Assembly: GCF_000716445.1 (NCBI RefSeq)
Contig: NZ_JNWK01000031.1
Location: 55,718 to 119,717, forward strand
Direction: 5' to 3'
Length of the DNA: 64,000 bases
Source: Streptomyces wedmorensis
GTDB lineage: Bacteria > Actinomycetota > Actinomycetes > Streptomycetales > Streptomycetaceae
Shown piece after piece: positions 49,423 through 58,101 of this stretch (positions are counted from its first letter, which is position 1; every line of letters begins with the position of its first letter). Position numbers and translations under genes: made by a program. Under the pieces are notes generated by a model. The model was given only the letters and a program-made list of their open reading frames with translations. It did not search any database and was not told where the DNA came from.

Positions 49423-50405
49423 AGTGCTCGCTCCCCCATAAGACCGGCCGCGCCCTTGGCGAGCATCTCGTCCGCGAGTTCGCGTCCGAGCGCCATGGCC
49501 TCGTCGTGCGAGGTGGGTACGGGTCCGGTGGTGGACAGCTGCACCAGCGTCGAGCCGTCGGTGGTGCCGACGACGCCGCGCAGGCGCATTTCGGTGACAA
49601 CCTGCCCGTGACCGGGGTCGTCGGCCTGGAGGTCGGCCAGCGCACCCACGGGTGCGGAGCAGCCTGCCTCGAGGGCGGCGAGCAGGGATCGCTCGGCGGT
49701 CACGGCGGCCCGGGTGTGCGGGTCGTCGAGCGCGGCGAGCGTGGCGACGAGGTCGGCGTCGGACGCCGGACATTCGATCGCCAGTGCCCCCTGGCCGGGG
49801 GCGGGCAGGACGGAGTCGACCGACAGGTGGTCGAGCGACAGGGAGCCGGTGAGCTCCGACGTCCCGCCGATGCGGTTGAGACCGGCCGCGGCGAGAACCA
49901 CCGCGTCCAGCTCACCGCTGTGTACATAGCCGACCCGGGTGTCGATGTTGCCCCGGATCGGGACGCAGGTCAGCTCCAGGCCGTGGTTGCGCGCGTAGGC
50001 GTGGAGCTGTGCCATGCGCCGCGGCGAACCGGTGCCGACCCGGGCACCCTTGGGCAGGGTGTCGAGCGTGACGCCCTCCCGTGCGATCAGCACGTCGCGA
50101 GGGTCCTCGCGCCGCGGGATGGCGGCCAGGACGAGCTCGGGGTGCTGTGCGGTCGGCAGGTCCTTCAGGGAGTGGACGGCGAAGTCCACGTCGCCCGCGA
50201 GCAGCGCGTCGCGCAGGGCGGCGACGAAGACGCCGGTGCCGCCGATCTGCGCGAGGTGCTCCCGGGAGGTGTCCCCGTACGTCGTGATCTCCACGAGCTC
50301 CACGGGCCGGCCGGTCAGCTGCCGGACGGCATCGGCCACGTGCCCGGACTGGGCCATGGCGAGCTTGCTGCGCCTGGTCCCGAGCCTCAGTGCCCTCTCG
50401 GTCAT
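49419..50405 (-). CDS. hemC: Hydroxymethylbilane synthase
   Basis: 328 residues. Dipyrromethane-cofactor Cys in EAGCSAPVGAL, HSLKDLP, RGNIDTR and LGTRRSKLAMAQ. It links four porphobilinogens into hydroxymethylbilane. ATG at 50405 overlaps the hemA stop (ATGA). Third gene of the rex operon. Confidence 0.95.
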   Translation of the reverse strand: MTERALRLGTRRSKLAMAQSGHVADAVRQLTGRPVELVEITTYGDTSREHLAQIGGTGVFVAALRDALLAGDVDFAVHSLKDLPTAQHPELVLAAIPRREDPRDVLIAREGVTLDTLPKGARVGTGSPRRMAQLHAYARNHGLELTCVPIRGNIDTRVGYVHSGELDAVVLAAAGLNRIGGTSELTGSLSLDHLSVDSVLPAPGQGALAIECPASDADLVATLAALDDPHTRAAVTAERSLLAALEAGCSAPVGALADLQADDPGHGQVVTEMRLRGVVGTTDGSTLVQLSTTGPVPTSHDEAMALGRELADEMLAKGAAGLMGERAL

Positions 50406-51772
50406 ACTCGCCCTCGGTTCTTGACGTCGGCGTCATTCAGGTCGGCCCGGCTGACAGAAGCCACCGTCTCCGGGTCGAGGTCGAAGAGTGTCCGCAGCGC
50501 GTCCGCGTACCCGGCGCCGCCGGGCTCGCTGGCCAGCTGCTTGACCCGCACGGTCGGCGCGTGCAGGAGCTTGTCGACCACCCGGCGCACGGTCTGGGTG
50601 ATCTCGGCGCGCTGCTTGTCGTCGAGGCCGGGGAGCCGGCCTTCGAGACGGGCGACCTCGTTGGCCACCACGTCGGCGGCCATGGTGCGCAGGGCGACGA
50701 CGGTGGGGGTGATGTGGGCGGCGCGCTGGGCGGCGCCGAAGGCGGCCACCTCGTCGGAGACGATGCCCCGCACCTGGTCGACGTCGGCGGCCATGGGCGC
50801 GTCGGCGGAGGCCTCGGCGAGCGACTCGATGTCGACGAGGCGGACACCGGGGGTGCGGTGCGCGGCGGCGTCGATGTCGCGGGGCATGGCGAGGTCGAGC
50901 AGGGCGAGCGGGGTGCGGCGGTGCCGTACGGCGGCCTCGATGTTCTCGCCGGTGAGGACGAGTCCGGTGGCGCCGGTGCAGGAGATGACGATGTCGGCAC
51001 GTGTCAGTTCGTCGCCGACGGCAACCATCTCGACCGCGCGTGCGGCCACTCCCGAACCTCCGGGCTCGCCGAGGATCTGGGCGAGCCGCTCGGCGCGGGC
51101 CAGGGTGCGGTTGGCGACGACGATCTCGGAGACGCCGGAGCGCGCGAGGGTCGCGGCGGCCAGCGAGGACATGGAGCCGGCTCCGATGACGAGGGCCTTC
51201 TTGCCCTTGGCCCAGGCCTCGACGTCCGTACCGCCCGTGCCGTCGCCACCGGCGAGCTGCTCGAGTCCGAAGGTGACGAGCGACTGCCCGGCCCGGTCGA
51301 TCCCGGTCTCGCTGTGGGCGCGCTTGCCGACCCTCAGGGCCTGCTGGAACAGGTCGTTGAGGAGGCGGCCGGCGGTGTGCAGGTCCTGCCCGAGGGCGAG
51401 GGCGTCCTTGATCTGGCCGAGGATCTGGCCTTCGCCGACGACCATGGAGTCGAGCCCGCAGGCCACCGAGAAGAGGTGGTGGACGGCCCGGTCCTCGTAG
51501 TGCACATAGAGATAAGGAGTGAGCTCGTCCAGGCCGACGCCGCTGTGCTGCGCGAGCAGCGTGGACAGCTCGGCGACACCGGCGTGGAACTTGTCCACGT
51601 CGGCGTAGAGCTCGATGCGGTTGCAGGTGGCGAGGACGGTGCCCTCGGCGGCCGGTTCGGCGGCGAGGGTGTCCTGGAGGAGCTTGGCCTGGGTGTCCGC
51701 CGACAGCGAGGCGCGCTCCAGGATGGAGACGGGGGCGCTGCGGTGGCTCAGGCCGACGACGAGGAGGCTCAT
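50402..51772 (-). CDS. hemA: Glutamyl-tRNA reductase
   Basis: 456 residues. Catalytic Cys50 in LATCNRIELY, GLDSMVVGEGQILGQIKDAL, and the NADPH domain with VIGAGSMSSLAAATL. Reduces Glu-tRNA to glutamate-1-semialdehyde, the substrate of the hemL product encoded elsewhere in this window. ATG at 51772 overlaps the rex stop (ATGA), so synthesis of HemA is coupled to Rex. Confidence 0.95.
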   Translation of the reverse strand: MSLLVVGLSHRSAPVSILERASLSADTQAKLLQDTLAAEPAAEGTVLATCNRIELYADVDKFHAGVAELSTLLAQHSGVGLDELTPYLYVHYEDRAVHHLFSVACGLDSMVVGEGQILGQIKDALALGQDLHTAGRLLNDLFQQALRVGKRAHSETGIDRAGQSLVTFGLEQLAGGDGTGGTDVEAWAKGKKALVIGAGSMSSLAAATLARSGVSEIVVANRTLARAERLAQILGEPGGSGVAARAVEMVAVGDELTRADIVISCTGATGLVLTGENIEAAVRHRRTPLALLDLAMPRDIDAAAHRTPGVRLVDIESLAEASADAPMAADVDQVRGIVSDEVAAFGAAQRAAHITPTVVALRTMAADVVANEVARLEGRLPGLDDKQRAEITQTVRRVVDKLLHAPTVRVKQLASEPGGAGYADALRTLFDLDPETVASVSRADLNDADVKNRGRV

Positions 51773-52563
51773 GCCGGCATCACCGCGGGGACGTCCCCGT
51801 CGGGTCCCTTGCGGCCGCTGCCCGTGCTGCGCGGGGCGGGCGGCATGGCGGCGGCGGGGGTCTCGGCGCCGGTCTCGGGTGCGTTCTCGCCGCCCGCTTC
51901 CTCGCCGGCCTTGCGCTGCTCGTGGAAGGCGAGGATCTGCAGCTCGATGGAGAGGTCGACCTTGCGCACGTCCACGCCGTCGGGCACGGAGAGCACGGTC
52001 GGGGCGAAGTTCAGGATGGAGGTGACTCCGGCGGCGACGAGCCGGTCGCAGACCTGCTGGGCGACGCCGGCCGGGGTCGCGATGACGCCGATGGAGACGC
52101 CGTCATCGTGGATGATCTTCTCCAGGTCGTCGCTGTGCTGGACGGGGATCCCGGCGACCGGCTTGCCGGCCATCGCGGGGTCGGCGTCGATCAGCGCGGC
52201 GACCCGGAAGCCGCGGGAGGCGAAGCCGCCGTAGCCGGCGAGCGCGGCGCCGAGGTTGCCGATGCCGACGATGACGACCGGCCAGTCCTGGGTGAGGCCC
52301 AGTTCGCGGGAGATCTGGTAGACGAGGTACTCGACGTCGTAGCCGACCCCGCGGGTGCCGTACGAGCCGAGGTAGCTGAAGTCCTTGCGCAGCTTCGCGG
52401 AGTTGACGCCCGCCGCGGCCGCGAGCTCCTCGGAGGAGACCGTGGGTACGGAGCGCTCCGAGAGCGCGGTGAGTGCGCGCAGATACAGCGGAAGCCGGGC
52501 GACGGTGGCCTCGGGAATTCCTCGGCTACGGGTCGCCGGTCGGTGAGTTCGGCCAGTTGCCAC
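51769..52563 (-). CDS. rex: Redox-sensing repressor Rex
   Basis: 264 residues. Winged helix at the N-terminus (PEATVARLPLYLRALTALSE, AAAAGVNSAKLRKDFSYLG) and a Rossmann domain with VVIVGIGNLGAALAGYG for NAD(H), then the swapped C-terminal helix (KVDLSIELQILAFHEQRK). An extra acidic/Pro-rich C-terminal tail. GTG at 52563, AGGAG 4 nt upstream. Rex represses respiratory genes when NADH/NAD is low, and is known in S. coelicolor to control its own rex-hemACD operon; a ROP site lies upstream here. Confidence 0.95.
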   Translation of the reverse strand: MATGRTHRPATRSRGIPEATVARLPLYLRALTALSERSVPTVSSEELAAAAGVNSAKLRKDFSYLGSYGTRGVGYDVEYLVYQISRELGLTQDWPVVIVGIGNLGAALAGYGGFASRGFRVAALIDADPAMAGKPVAGIPVQHSDDLEKIIHDDGVSIGVIATPAGVAQQVCDRLVAAGVTSILNFAPTVLSVPDGVDVRKVDLSIELQILAFHEQRKAGEEAGGENAPETGAETPAAAMPPAPRSTGSGRKGPDGDVPAVMPA

Positions 52564-52637
52564 GGTGCTCCTGCGGGATGAGCGGGGCTGCAGGCGGCCA
52601 TACGTCCCAAGACCGCCCCGTCGAATGCAGGCTATGT

Positions 52638-52659
52638 CTTTGTGAACGCGTGCACAAAG
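52638..52659. promoter_or_regulatory. Rex operator (ROP)
   Basis: CTTTGTGAACG and CGTGCACAAAG are two near-complementary halves (9 of 11 pairs) around the CGCG centre, 75 bp before the rex start. It matches the S. coelicolor ROP consensus TGTGAACGCGTTCACA except for one change in the right arm. Confidence 0.85.
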
Positions 52660-52684
52660 ATGGTGTCCGTTTTGTCCGGCCAAA

Positions 52685-52698
52685 GTGACCGGGGTCAC
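52685..52698. promoter_or_regulatory. Crp-like palindrome upstream of rex
   Basis: GTGACCGGGGTCAC, a perfect 14-bp palindrome fitting the Streptomyces Crp consensus GTG(N)6GNCAC, 26 bp upstream of the ROP. An additional inverted pair GGTTCC/GGAACC lies at 52705-52725. Confidence 0.5.
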
Positions 52699-52835
52699 GC
52701 GGCTGGTTCCTGTCGTCACGGAACCGCGGGGTGCGTCAGCGCGTTGAGAACCCGAAGGGGGCAAAACCGCACACACCTCTCACGACGTCACCCCCGAAAC
52801 CCAACAAAACGTCCACGATGGTAACCGCCTTTCGG

Positions 52836-53117
52836 TCACGCACCCAGTTCGCGCCGGAGCCGCTCCGCGTCAACGCGCCAGAACGTGTGCTGCTCGCCGT
52901 CGACCAGGACCACCGGAATCTGCTCCCAGTACGCCCGGTGGAGCTCCTCGTCCCGGGAGATGTCCTTCTCCTCCCAGCGTGCACCCGTCTCCGCGCACAC
53001 GGCCTCGACGACCGCGCGGGCGTCGTCGCAGAGATGACACCCCGGCTTCCCGATCAGCGTCACGGTGCGCGACCCGGGGTCGGCCTTCTTCTTCGTCCGT
53101 CCGAACATGCCGTCCAT
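52836..53117 (-). CDS. Glutaredoxin-like thiol protein
   Basis: 93 residues, thioredoxin fold. Redox motif GKPGCHLCDD (CXXC, about residues 25-28). PVVLVDG is the cis-Pro region (IPVVLVDG). Found next to rex in Streptomyces. The ATG at 53117 (MDGMFG) is favoured over longer in-frame GTGs because GAGGGG lies 6 nt upstream. It is separate from rex by 272 bp of regulatory DNA. Confidence 0.78.
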   Translation of the reverse strand: MDGMFGRTKKKADPGSRTVTLIGKPGCHLCDDARAVVEAVCAETGARWEEKDISRDEELHRAYWEQIPVVLVDGEQHTFWRVDAERLRRELGA

Positions 53118-53248
53118 TCTGTCCCCTCGGCCGCGCGGAACCCCGCCACGGCCGAGCGGTACCCGATTAACAGGGGAGCCCCACACTGTTCACGCCCTGG
53201 CATCGTCACAAGTCGGGAAGTACCGAACAGACTGGCTATGCTCACGAC

Positions 53249-54211
53249 ATGGCCGCTCTGGGATGGCTCACCCCCCGTAGGCGCTCCGCCACCGCGCGCA
53301 GCGTCCTCGCAGGCGAGGCCGCTGCCGAGGCAGCGCGCAAGTCCTCACTCCAGCTGGAGCGGGAGCGGGAGGAGGCGGCCGCCGCGACCGGCGCCGCCGA
53401 GGCCGAAGCCCCGGCGGAGCCCGAGTTCCCGGTCGTCGGGGACGTACGGGCGGCCGCCTTCTTCGATCTCGACAACACCGTGATGCAGGGCGCCGCGATC
53501 TTCCACTTCGGCCGCGGCCTCTACAAGCGGAAGTTCTTCCAGCGCCGCGAACTCGCGCGCTTCGCCTGGCAGCAGGCCTGGTTCCGGCTCGCCGGCGTCG
53601 AGGACCCCGAGCACATGCAGGACGCCCGCGACAGCGCGCTGTCCATCGTCCAGGGCCACCGCGTCTCCGAACTGATGTCGATCGGCGAGGAGATCTACGA
53701 CGAGTACATGGCGGACCGCATCTGGCCCGGCACCCGCGGTCTCGCCCAGGCCCACCTCGACGCGGGCCAGAAGGTCTGGCTGGTCACGGCCGCCCCGGTC
53801 GAGACGGCCACGATCATCGCCCGGCGGCTCGGCCTGACCGGCGCGCTGGGCACGGTCGCCGAGTCCGTCGACGGCGTCTACACCGGGAAGCTGGTCGGCG
53901 AACCCCTGCACGGGCCGGCCAAGGCCGAGGCGGTACGGGCCCTCGCCGCGGCCGAGGGCCTCGACCTGAGCCGCTGCGCCGCCTACAGCGACTCGCACAA
54001 CGACATCCCGATGCTCTCGCTGGTCGGCCACCCGTACGCGATCAACCCGGACACCAAGCTCCGCAAGCACGCGAAGGACCGGGAGTGGCGGCTGCGCGAC
54101 TACCGGACCGGCCGCAAGGCCGCCAAGGTCGGCATCCCCGCGGCCGCGGGCCTGGGCGCGCTCGCCGGCGGTACGGCCGCCGCGGTCGCCCTGCACCGCC
54201 GCCGCCACTGA
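53249..54211 (+). CDS. HAD-IB family phosphatase (SerB-like)
   Basis: 320 residues. A charged N-terminal region of about 60 residues (QLEREREEAAAATGAAEAEA) precedes the HAD domain: nucleophile Asp in AAFFDLDNTVMQG, SKxx-type motif VWLVTAAPVE, K in GPAKAEAVRAL, and SDSHNDIPML. Ends with a Gly/Ala-rich hydrophobic tail (VGIPAAAGLGALAGGTAAAV) that could be a C-terminal membrane anchor. Substrate unknown; HAD-IB members include phosphoserine and lipid-headgroup phosphatases. Confidence 0.82.
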   Translation: MAALGWLTPRRRSATARSVLAGEAAAEAARKSSLQLEREREEAAAATGAAEAEAPAEPEFPVVGDVRAAAFFDLDNTVMQGAAIFHFGRGLYKRKFFQRRELARFAWQQAWFRLAGVEDPEHMQDARDSALSIVQGHRVSELMSIGEEIYDEYMADRIWPGTRGLAQAHLDAGQKVWLVTAAPVETATIIARRLGLTGALGTVAESVDGVYTGKLVGEPLHGPAKAEAVRALAAAEGLDLSRCAAYSDSHNDIPMLSLVGHPYAINPDTKLRKHAKDREWRLRDYRTGRKAAKVGIPAAAGLGALAGGTAAAVALHRRRH

Positions 54212-54651
54212 CGCCGACCCGGCGAAAGCCGCCCTCCCGGGCGCGCGACCCCTCTGCCGATACGTTTCGGCTGCGATCATCTGCGACAACCCCGGACCAG
54301 CGGCCCTCACCCGTCCGTGGTCGAACACCACCGCACAGGTCGACCCCCAGGCATTCCGGACTCCTTACCCAGCAGCGGCCACAATCAGTCACCCGTCCCG
54401 CACTTGAGCACAACGCAACGCCCGCGCAGTCACAGTCGGAAGCAAAGCGATCAACAACTAGTCACGAACTAGGCCCTTACTCGACTGCAAGCAGTAACCG
54501 AAACGACGGAACCGGTGATTTGAGCAACTGGGTGTAGTGCTGCCTGTACGAAGCGTTATTCTCCTCAGACGCACAAAGGACCCCTCACGTCGCCACGACG
54601 GGTGAACGGTCCCGCACTGCACGTGATGGAAGCTCTGCCTCTGGGAGTCCC
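54212..54651. other. bldN promoter region
   Basis: 440 bp with lower GC (long runs such as CGATCAACAACTAGTCACG). An inverted CTAGT-CACGA-ACTAG element lies near 54459-54473. bldN is known to be repressed by BldD in S. coelicolor, but no clear BldD site was found by eye. No gene is supported. Confidence 0.5.
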
Positions 54652-55437
54652 GTGTACCCACACGTCGGGGTTGACACCTCGGGCCTGGCTACGCTGCGCG
54701 CAACGGTCCTCGACCACTTGCGCGGCTTCGTCCCCACCGCGTACGCCGGCCCTGTCCCCGCCTTCGCCTTCGCCGCACCGGCACCCGCCGGCCCTTGCTA
54801 CGCCCTGGCCGACGGCGGGGCCGCCGTGGGCAGACGGGGTGCGCGCTCCACGGCCTCGACCACCCACCGCCGCCCCACCGCCGACAGCGACAGCGCCCGC
54901 ATGATGGACCTGGTCGAGCGGGCCCAGGCCGGCGAGGCCGAAGCGTTCGGCCGGCTGTACGACCAGTACAGCGACACGGTCTACCGCTACATCTACTACC
55001 GCGTCGGCGGGAAGGCGACGGCGGAGGACCTCACCAGCGAGACGTTCCTGCGCGCCCTGCGCCGGATCTCCACCTTCACCTGGCAGGGCCGCGACTTCGG
55101 CGCCTGGCTCGTCACCATCGCCCGGAACCTGGTCGCCGACCACTTCAAGTCCAGCCGCTTCCGCCTCGAAGTCACCACCGGCGAGATGCTCGACGCCAAC
55201 GAGGTCGAGCGCAGCCCCGAGGACTCCGTCCTCGAGTCGCTGTCCAACGCCGCCCTGCTCGACGCGGTCCGCCGCCTCAACCCCCAGCAGCAGGAGTGCG
55301 TGACCCTGCGCTTCCTCCAGGGCCTCTCGGTCGCCGAGACCGCCCGGGTCATGGGAAAGAACGAAGGCGCCATCAAGACGCTTCAGTACCGGGCCGTCCG
55401 CACGCTGGCCCGCCTCCTCCCGGACGACGCCCGCTGA
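54652..55437 (+). CDS. bldN: ECF sigma factor BldN (developmental, pro-sigma)
   Basis: 261 residues. An N-terminal pro-region (about residues 1-84, VYPHVGVDTSGLATLRATVL) is present in BldN and absent from most ECF sigmas. Sigma region 2 (LYDQYSDTVYRYIYYRVG, DLTSETFLRAL) and region 4 (LNPQQQECVTLRFLQGLSVA, MGKNEGAIKTLQYRAVRTLA) follow. Activates aerial-hyphae genes. GTG start at 54652 behind GGGAG. The anti-sigma gene follows downstream. Confidence 0.95.
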   Translation: MYPHVGVDTSGLATLRATVLDHLRGFVPTAYAGPVPAFAFAAPAPAGPCYALADGGAAVGRRGARSTASTTHRRPTADSDSARMMDLVERAQAGEAEAFGRLYDQYSDTVYRYIYYRVGGKATAEDLTSETFLRALRRISTFTWQGRDFGAWLVTIARNLVADHFKSSRFRLEVTTGEMLDANEVERSPEDSVLESLSNAALLDAVRRLNPQQQECVTLRFLQGLSVAETARVMGKNEGAIKTLQYRAVRTLARLLPDDAR

Positions 55438-55735
55438 CCGCTCCGCACCCCCCACACGCGGCCCCCTGCCCCGGCCGGCGGCCCCACCCACGCACGTCCC
55501 CACAAGCCCCCACGACCCCCGCACGACTCACAGTCGGTAACACCTCTATGACGCACTGGTCCGATCATCTTTCGCGCGTAACCCAAGTGCCGCGCCGCTC
55601 GTTGTGCGGGATGCAGGCTCCCTGTGGACACGCCATGTCCGCAGCCACTCACTCTTTCGTGTGGATGCGCTCAAGGTGTGCAACCTTCCGGACACCCCGG
55701 GGAGTCGACCGTCATGACGAGAGGAGGTGCCGCCA
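55438..55735. other. 298-bp bldN-rsbN intergenic region
   Basis: Contains a BldN-type promoter candidate at 55577-55605 and AT-containing DNA; the left part (55438-55540) is Pro/Ala-coding-like GC-rich noise. No additional gene is supported. Confidence 0.5.
55577..55605 (+). promoter_or_regulatory. Candidate BldN-dependent promoter of rsbN
   Basis: CGTAAC at 55577-55582 and CGTTGT at 55600-55605 with 17-bp spacing. This matches the motif I recall for BldN promoters (-35 CGTAAC, -10 CGTTGA-like). rsbN starts 131 bp further on. Confidence 0.6.
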
Positions 55736-56968
55736 GTGATCGCGAACGTATCGGCGCACCGGCGGGCGAACGCCTTCGCCCAGGCCCTGGAGGACCGGGC
55801 GTCCGAGGGCGCGGCGGCCGAGCAGCCCGAAGCCCCGGCCGAACCGGCCGAGCAAGGGCGGCTTTTGGCTTTGGCGAACGGTCTCGGCGAATTGCCGAAA
55901 CCACAGCTGGATCCCGAGGTCAAGGTGGTGCAGCGAGCCCAGCTCGTCGCCGCCATGGAAGCGATGCTCATGGAGGGGAGCGCGGCCGCGGGCCCTACGG
56001 TGCCGGTGCAGCGGACGGCCGGCGGCAAGGGGACCCACCGGGCCTCCCCACTCCGCAAGCTCCGCCCCCGCTCCCGCTGGAGCAAGGGCCTCGCCGCCGG
56101 CGGCCTCACCGTCGGTGTGGCGGCGGGGGCCTTCGGCGGAGTGGCCGCTGCCAGTTCCGACGCCCTGCCGGGTGACTCGCTCTACGGGCTCAAGCGGGGC
56201 ATGGAGGACATCAAGCTGGGCATGGCAGACGACGACGCGGACCGCGGCGGCATCTACCTCGACCAGGCCTCCACCCGCCTCAGCGAAGCCCGCAGGCTCA
56301 TGGAACGCGGCCGCGCGGGCGACCTCGACCACGAGTCGCTCACCGAGATCCGCCGGGTCCTGGGCGGTATGAAACACGACGCCAGCGAAGGCCACCGCCT
56401 GCTCCGCCAGGCGTACCAGCGGGACGGCGAGATCGCCCCGATGGCCCGGCTCAACTCCTTCGCCCAGGCGCACCGGGACACCTGGAACGGCCTCCGCGAC
56501 CGGCTCCCCGTCCAACTGGCGGACGTCGGCAGCGAGGTGACGCACGTCTTCGACGCCATAGACGAAGACGTCGAGCCGCTCCAGTCGGTGCTTCCCCGCA
56601 CCCCCGAGAAGGGCGCGATCGGCTCCGAGGGACCGAGCAGCAGGCCCGGCACCCCGAGCGGCAGTCAGGGCACGGACACCCAACGTCCGCCGTCCACCGA
56701 CACCTCTCCGTCGGGCAGCCACTCGGCACCGCCCCGCCCGTCCGGCCCCAGCACGGGCACCAGCCCGAGCACGGACACCGGGACCGGCTCACCGGAGGAC
56801 GACGGTCTCCTCGGCGGCAGCGCCGGCGGAATCCTCAAGCCCTCCCCGAGCGGCATCCCGACCGCCCCCACCGGCGAGTCGACGCCCGACGTCCCCGACG
56901 TCACCCTTCCCCCACTCCTGCCGGGCCTCCTACCAGGCCTCGGCATCGACAGCGAGGACGCTCGCTAG
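55736..56968 (+). CDS. rsbN: Anti-sigma factor RsbN (DUF5667)
   Basis: 410 residues. A cytosolic N-terminus (about residues 1-117) for sigma binding, one transmembrane helix (118-140, GLAAGGLTVGVAAGAFGGV), an extracellular DUF5667 domain (DALPGDSLYGLKRGMEDIKL, ARRLMERGRAGDLDHESLTE) and a low-complexity Ser/Thr/Pro C-terminus. No zinc-binding motif. RsbN inhibits BldN. GTG at 55736 has AGGAGG 8 nt upstream; the first in-frame GTG overlaps that site. Confidence 0.92.
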   Translation: MIANVSAHRRANAFAQALEDRASEGAAAEQPEAPAEPAEQGRLLALANGLGELPKPQLDPEVKVVQRAQLVAAMEAMLMEGSAAAGPTVPVQRTAGGKGTHRASPLRKLRPRSRWSKGLAAGGLTVGVAAGAFGGVAAASSDALPGDSLYGLKRGMEDIKLGMADDDADRGGIYLDQASTRLSEARRLMERGRAGDLDHESLTEIRRVLGGMKHDASEGHRLLRQAYQRDGEIAPMARLNSFAQAHRDTWNGLRDRLPVQLADVGSEVTHVFDAIDEDVEPLQSVLPRTPEKGAIGSEGPSSRPGTPSGSQGTDTQRPPSTDTSPSGSHSAPPRPSGPSTGTSPSTDTGTGSPEDDGLLGGSAGGILKPSPSGIPTAPTGESTPDVPDVTLPPLLPGLLPGLGIDSEDAR

Positions 56969-56972
56969 CAAG

Positions 56973-57011
56973 AAGGAGGGGCGCCCCCACGGACGGGGGG
57001 CGCCCCTCCTT
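56973..57011. terminator. Terminator between rsbN and the acyltransferase
   Basis: AAGGAGGGGCGCCCCC (56973-56988) pairs with GGGGGCGCCCCTCCTT (56996-57011), 16 bp, loop ACGGACG, between convergent genes. Confidence 0.88.
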
Positions 57012-57038
57012 CCTCGCGCCGGAGGAACACCGACCGCC

Positions 57039-58085
57039 TCAGAAGAACACCGACCGCCGCTGCACCAGCAGCTTGTACAGCGTGTGCTGGATCTGCTCCC
57101 GGACCTGATCCGTCAGGTTGAACATCAGCATCGGGTCCTCCGCCGCCTCCGGCGCGTACGAGTCCGTCGGGATCGGCTCGCCGAACTGGATGGTCCACTT
57201 CGTCGGCAACGGCAGCGCCCCCAGCGGCCCCAGCCACGGGAAGGTCGGCGTCAGCGGGAAGTACGGGAGGCCCAGCACCCGCGCCAGCGTCTTCGCGTTC
57301 CCGACCATCGGGTATATCTCCTCGGCCCCCACGATCGAGCAGGGCACGATCGGCACCCCGGCCCGCAGCGCCGTCGACACGAAGCCGCCCCGGCCGAACC
57401 GCTGGAGCTTGTACCGCTCCCCGAACGGCTTCCCGATCCCCTTGAAGCCCTCCGGCATCACCCCGACGATCTCGCCGGCCCGCAGCAGCCGCTCCGCGTC
57501 CTCCGCGCACGCCAGCGTGTGCCCCGCCTTGCGGGCCAGCTCGTTGACGACCGGCAGCATGAACACCAGGTCCGCGGCGAGCAGCCGCAGGTGCCGCCCG
57601 GCCGGATGGTGGTCGTGCACGGCGACCTGCATCATCAGCCCGTCCAGCGGCAGGGTCCCCGAGTGGTTGGAGACGATCAGCGCCCCGCCGTCGGCCGGGA
57701 TGTTCTCGACGCCCTTCACCTCCACCCGGAAGTACTTCTCGTACAGCGGGCGCAGCAGCGACATCAGGACCTGGTCGGTGAGCTCCTCGTCGTAGCCGAA
57801 CTCGTCGACCTCGTACTCGCCGGTGATCCGCCGCCGCAGGAACGCGAGCCCTCCCGCCAGCCGCCGCTCCCAGCCACCGCTCCCGGCACCGGCGCCCACC
57901 TCCGCGTCGGGCCCGCTGTCGCCGCTGTACGGGCCCGGCGCGGCCGCCGCCTCCTCCGCCCCCCGGGCGCCCTGCTGCGGCCCCGGGAGGGCCCGTACTG
58001 CCGCCGCCTCGCCGTCGGGCCGGTCGGGCCGCCGCCGGGCCCGCGAGCGGTCGTCGTCGAACGGAATGACCTTGGCGTCCGCCAT
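57039..58085 (-). CDS. 1-acyl-glycerol-3-phosphate acyltransferase family protein (PlsC-like)
   Basis: 348 residues. A low-complexity N-terminus (about 70 residues), then LPLAT pattern: VSNHSGTLPLDGLMMQ with the catalytic His (H-x6-D spacing, not the usual H-x4-D), VMPEGFKGIGKPFGERYKLQ and VPIVPCSIVGAEE. No strong membrane helix seen; peripheral enzyme of phospholipid remodelling. ATG at 58085 lies 16 bp after the epimerase stop, so they form an operon. SD is remote (AGGAG about 14 nt upstream). Confidence 0.78.
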   Translation of the reverse strand: MADAKVIPFDDDRSRARRRPDRPDGEAAAVRALPGPQQGARGAEEAAAAPGPYSGDSGPDAEVGAGAGSGGWERRLAGGLAFLRRRITGEYEVDEFGYDEELTDQVLMSLLRPLYEKYFRVEVKGVENIPADGGALIVSNHSGTLPLDGLMMQVAVHDHHPAGRHLRLLAADLVFMLPVVNELARKAGHTLACAEDAERLLRAGEIVGVMPEGFKGIGKPFGERYKLQRFGRGGFVSTALRAGVPIVPCSIVGAEEIYPMVGNAKTLARVLGLPYFPLTPTFPWLGPLGALPLPTKWTIQFGEPIPTDSYAPEAAEDPMLMFNLTDQVREQIQHTLYKLLVQRRSVFF

Positions 58086-58101
58086 CGCTTGTCCGGTCTC
58101 C

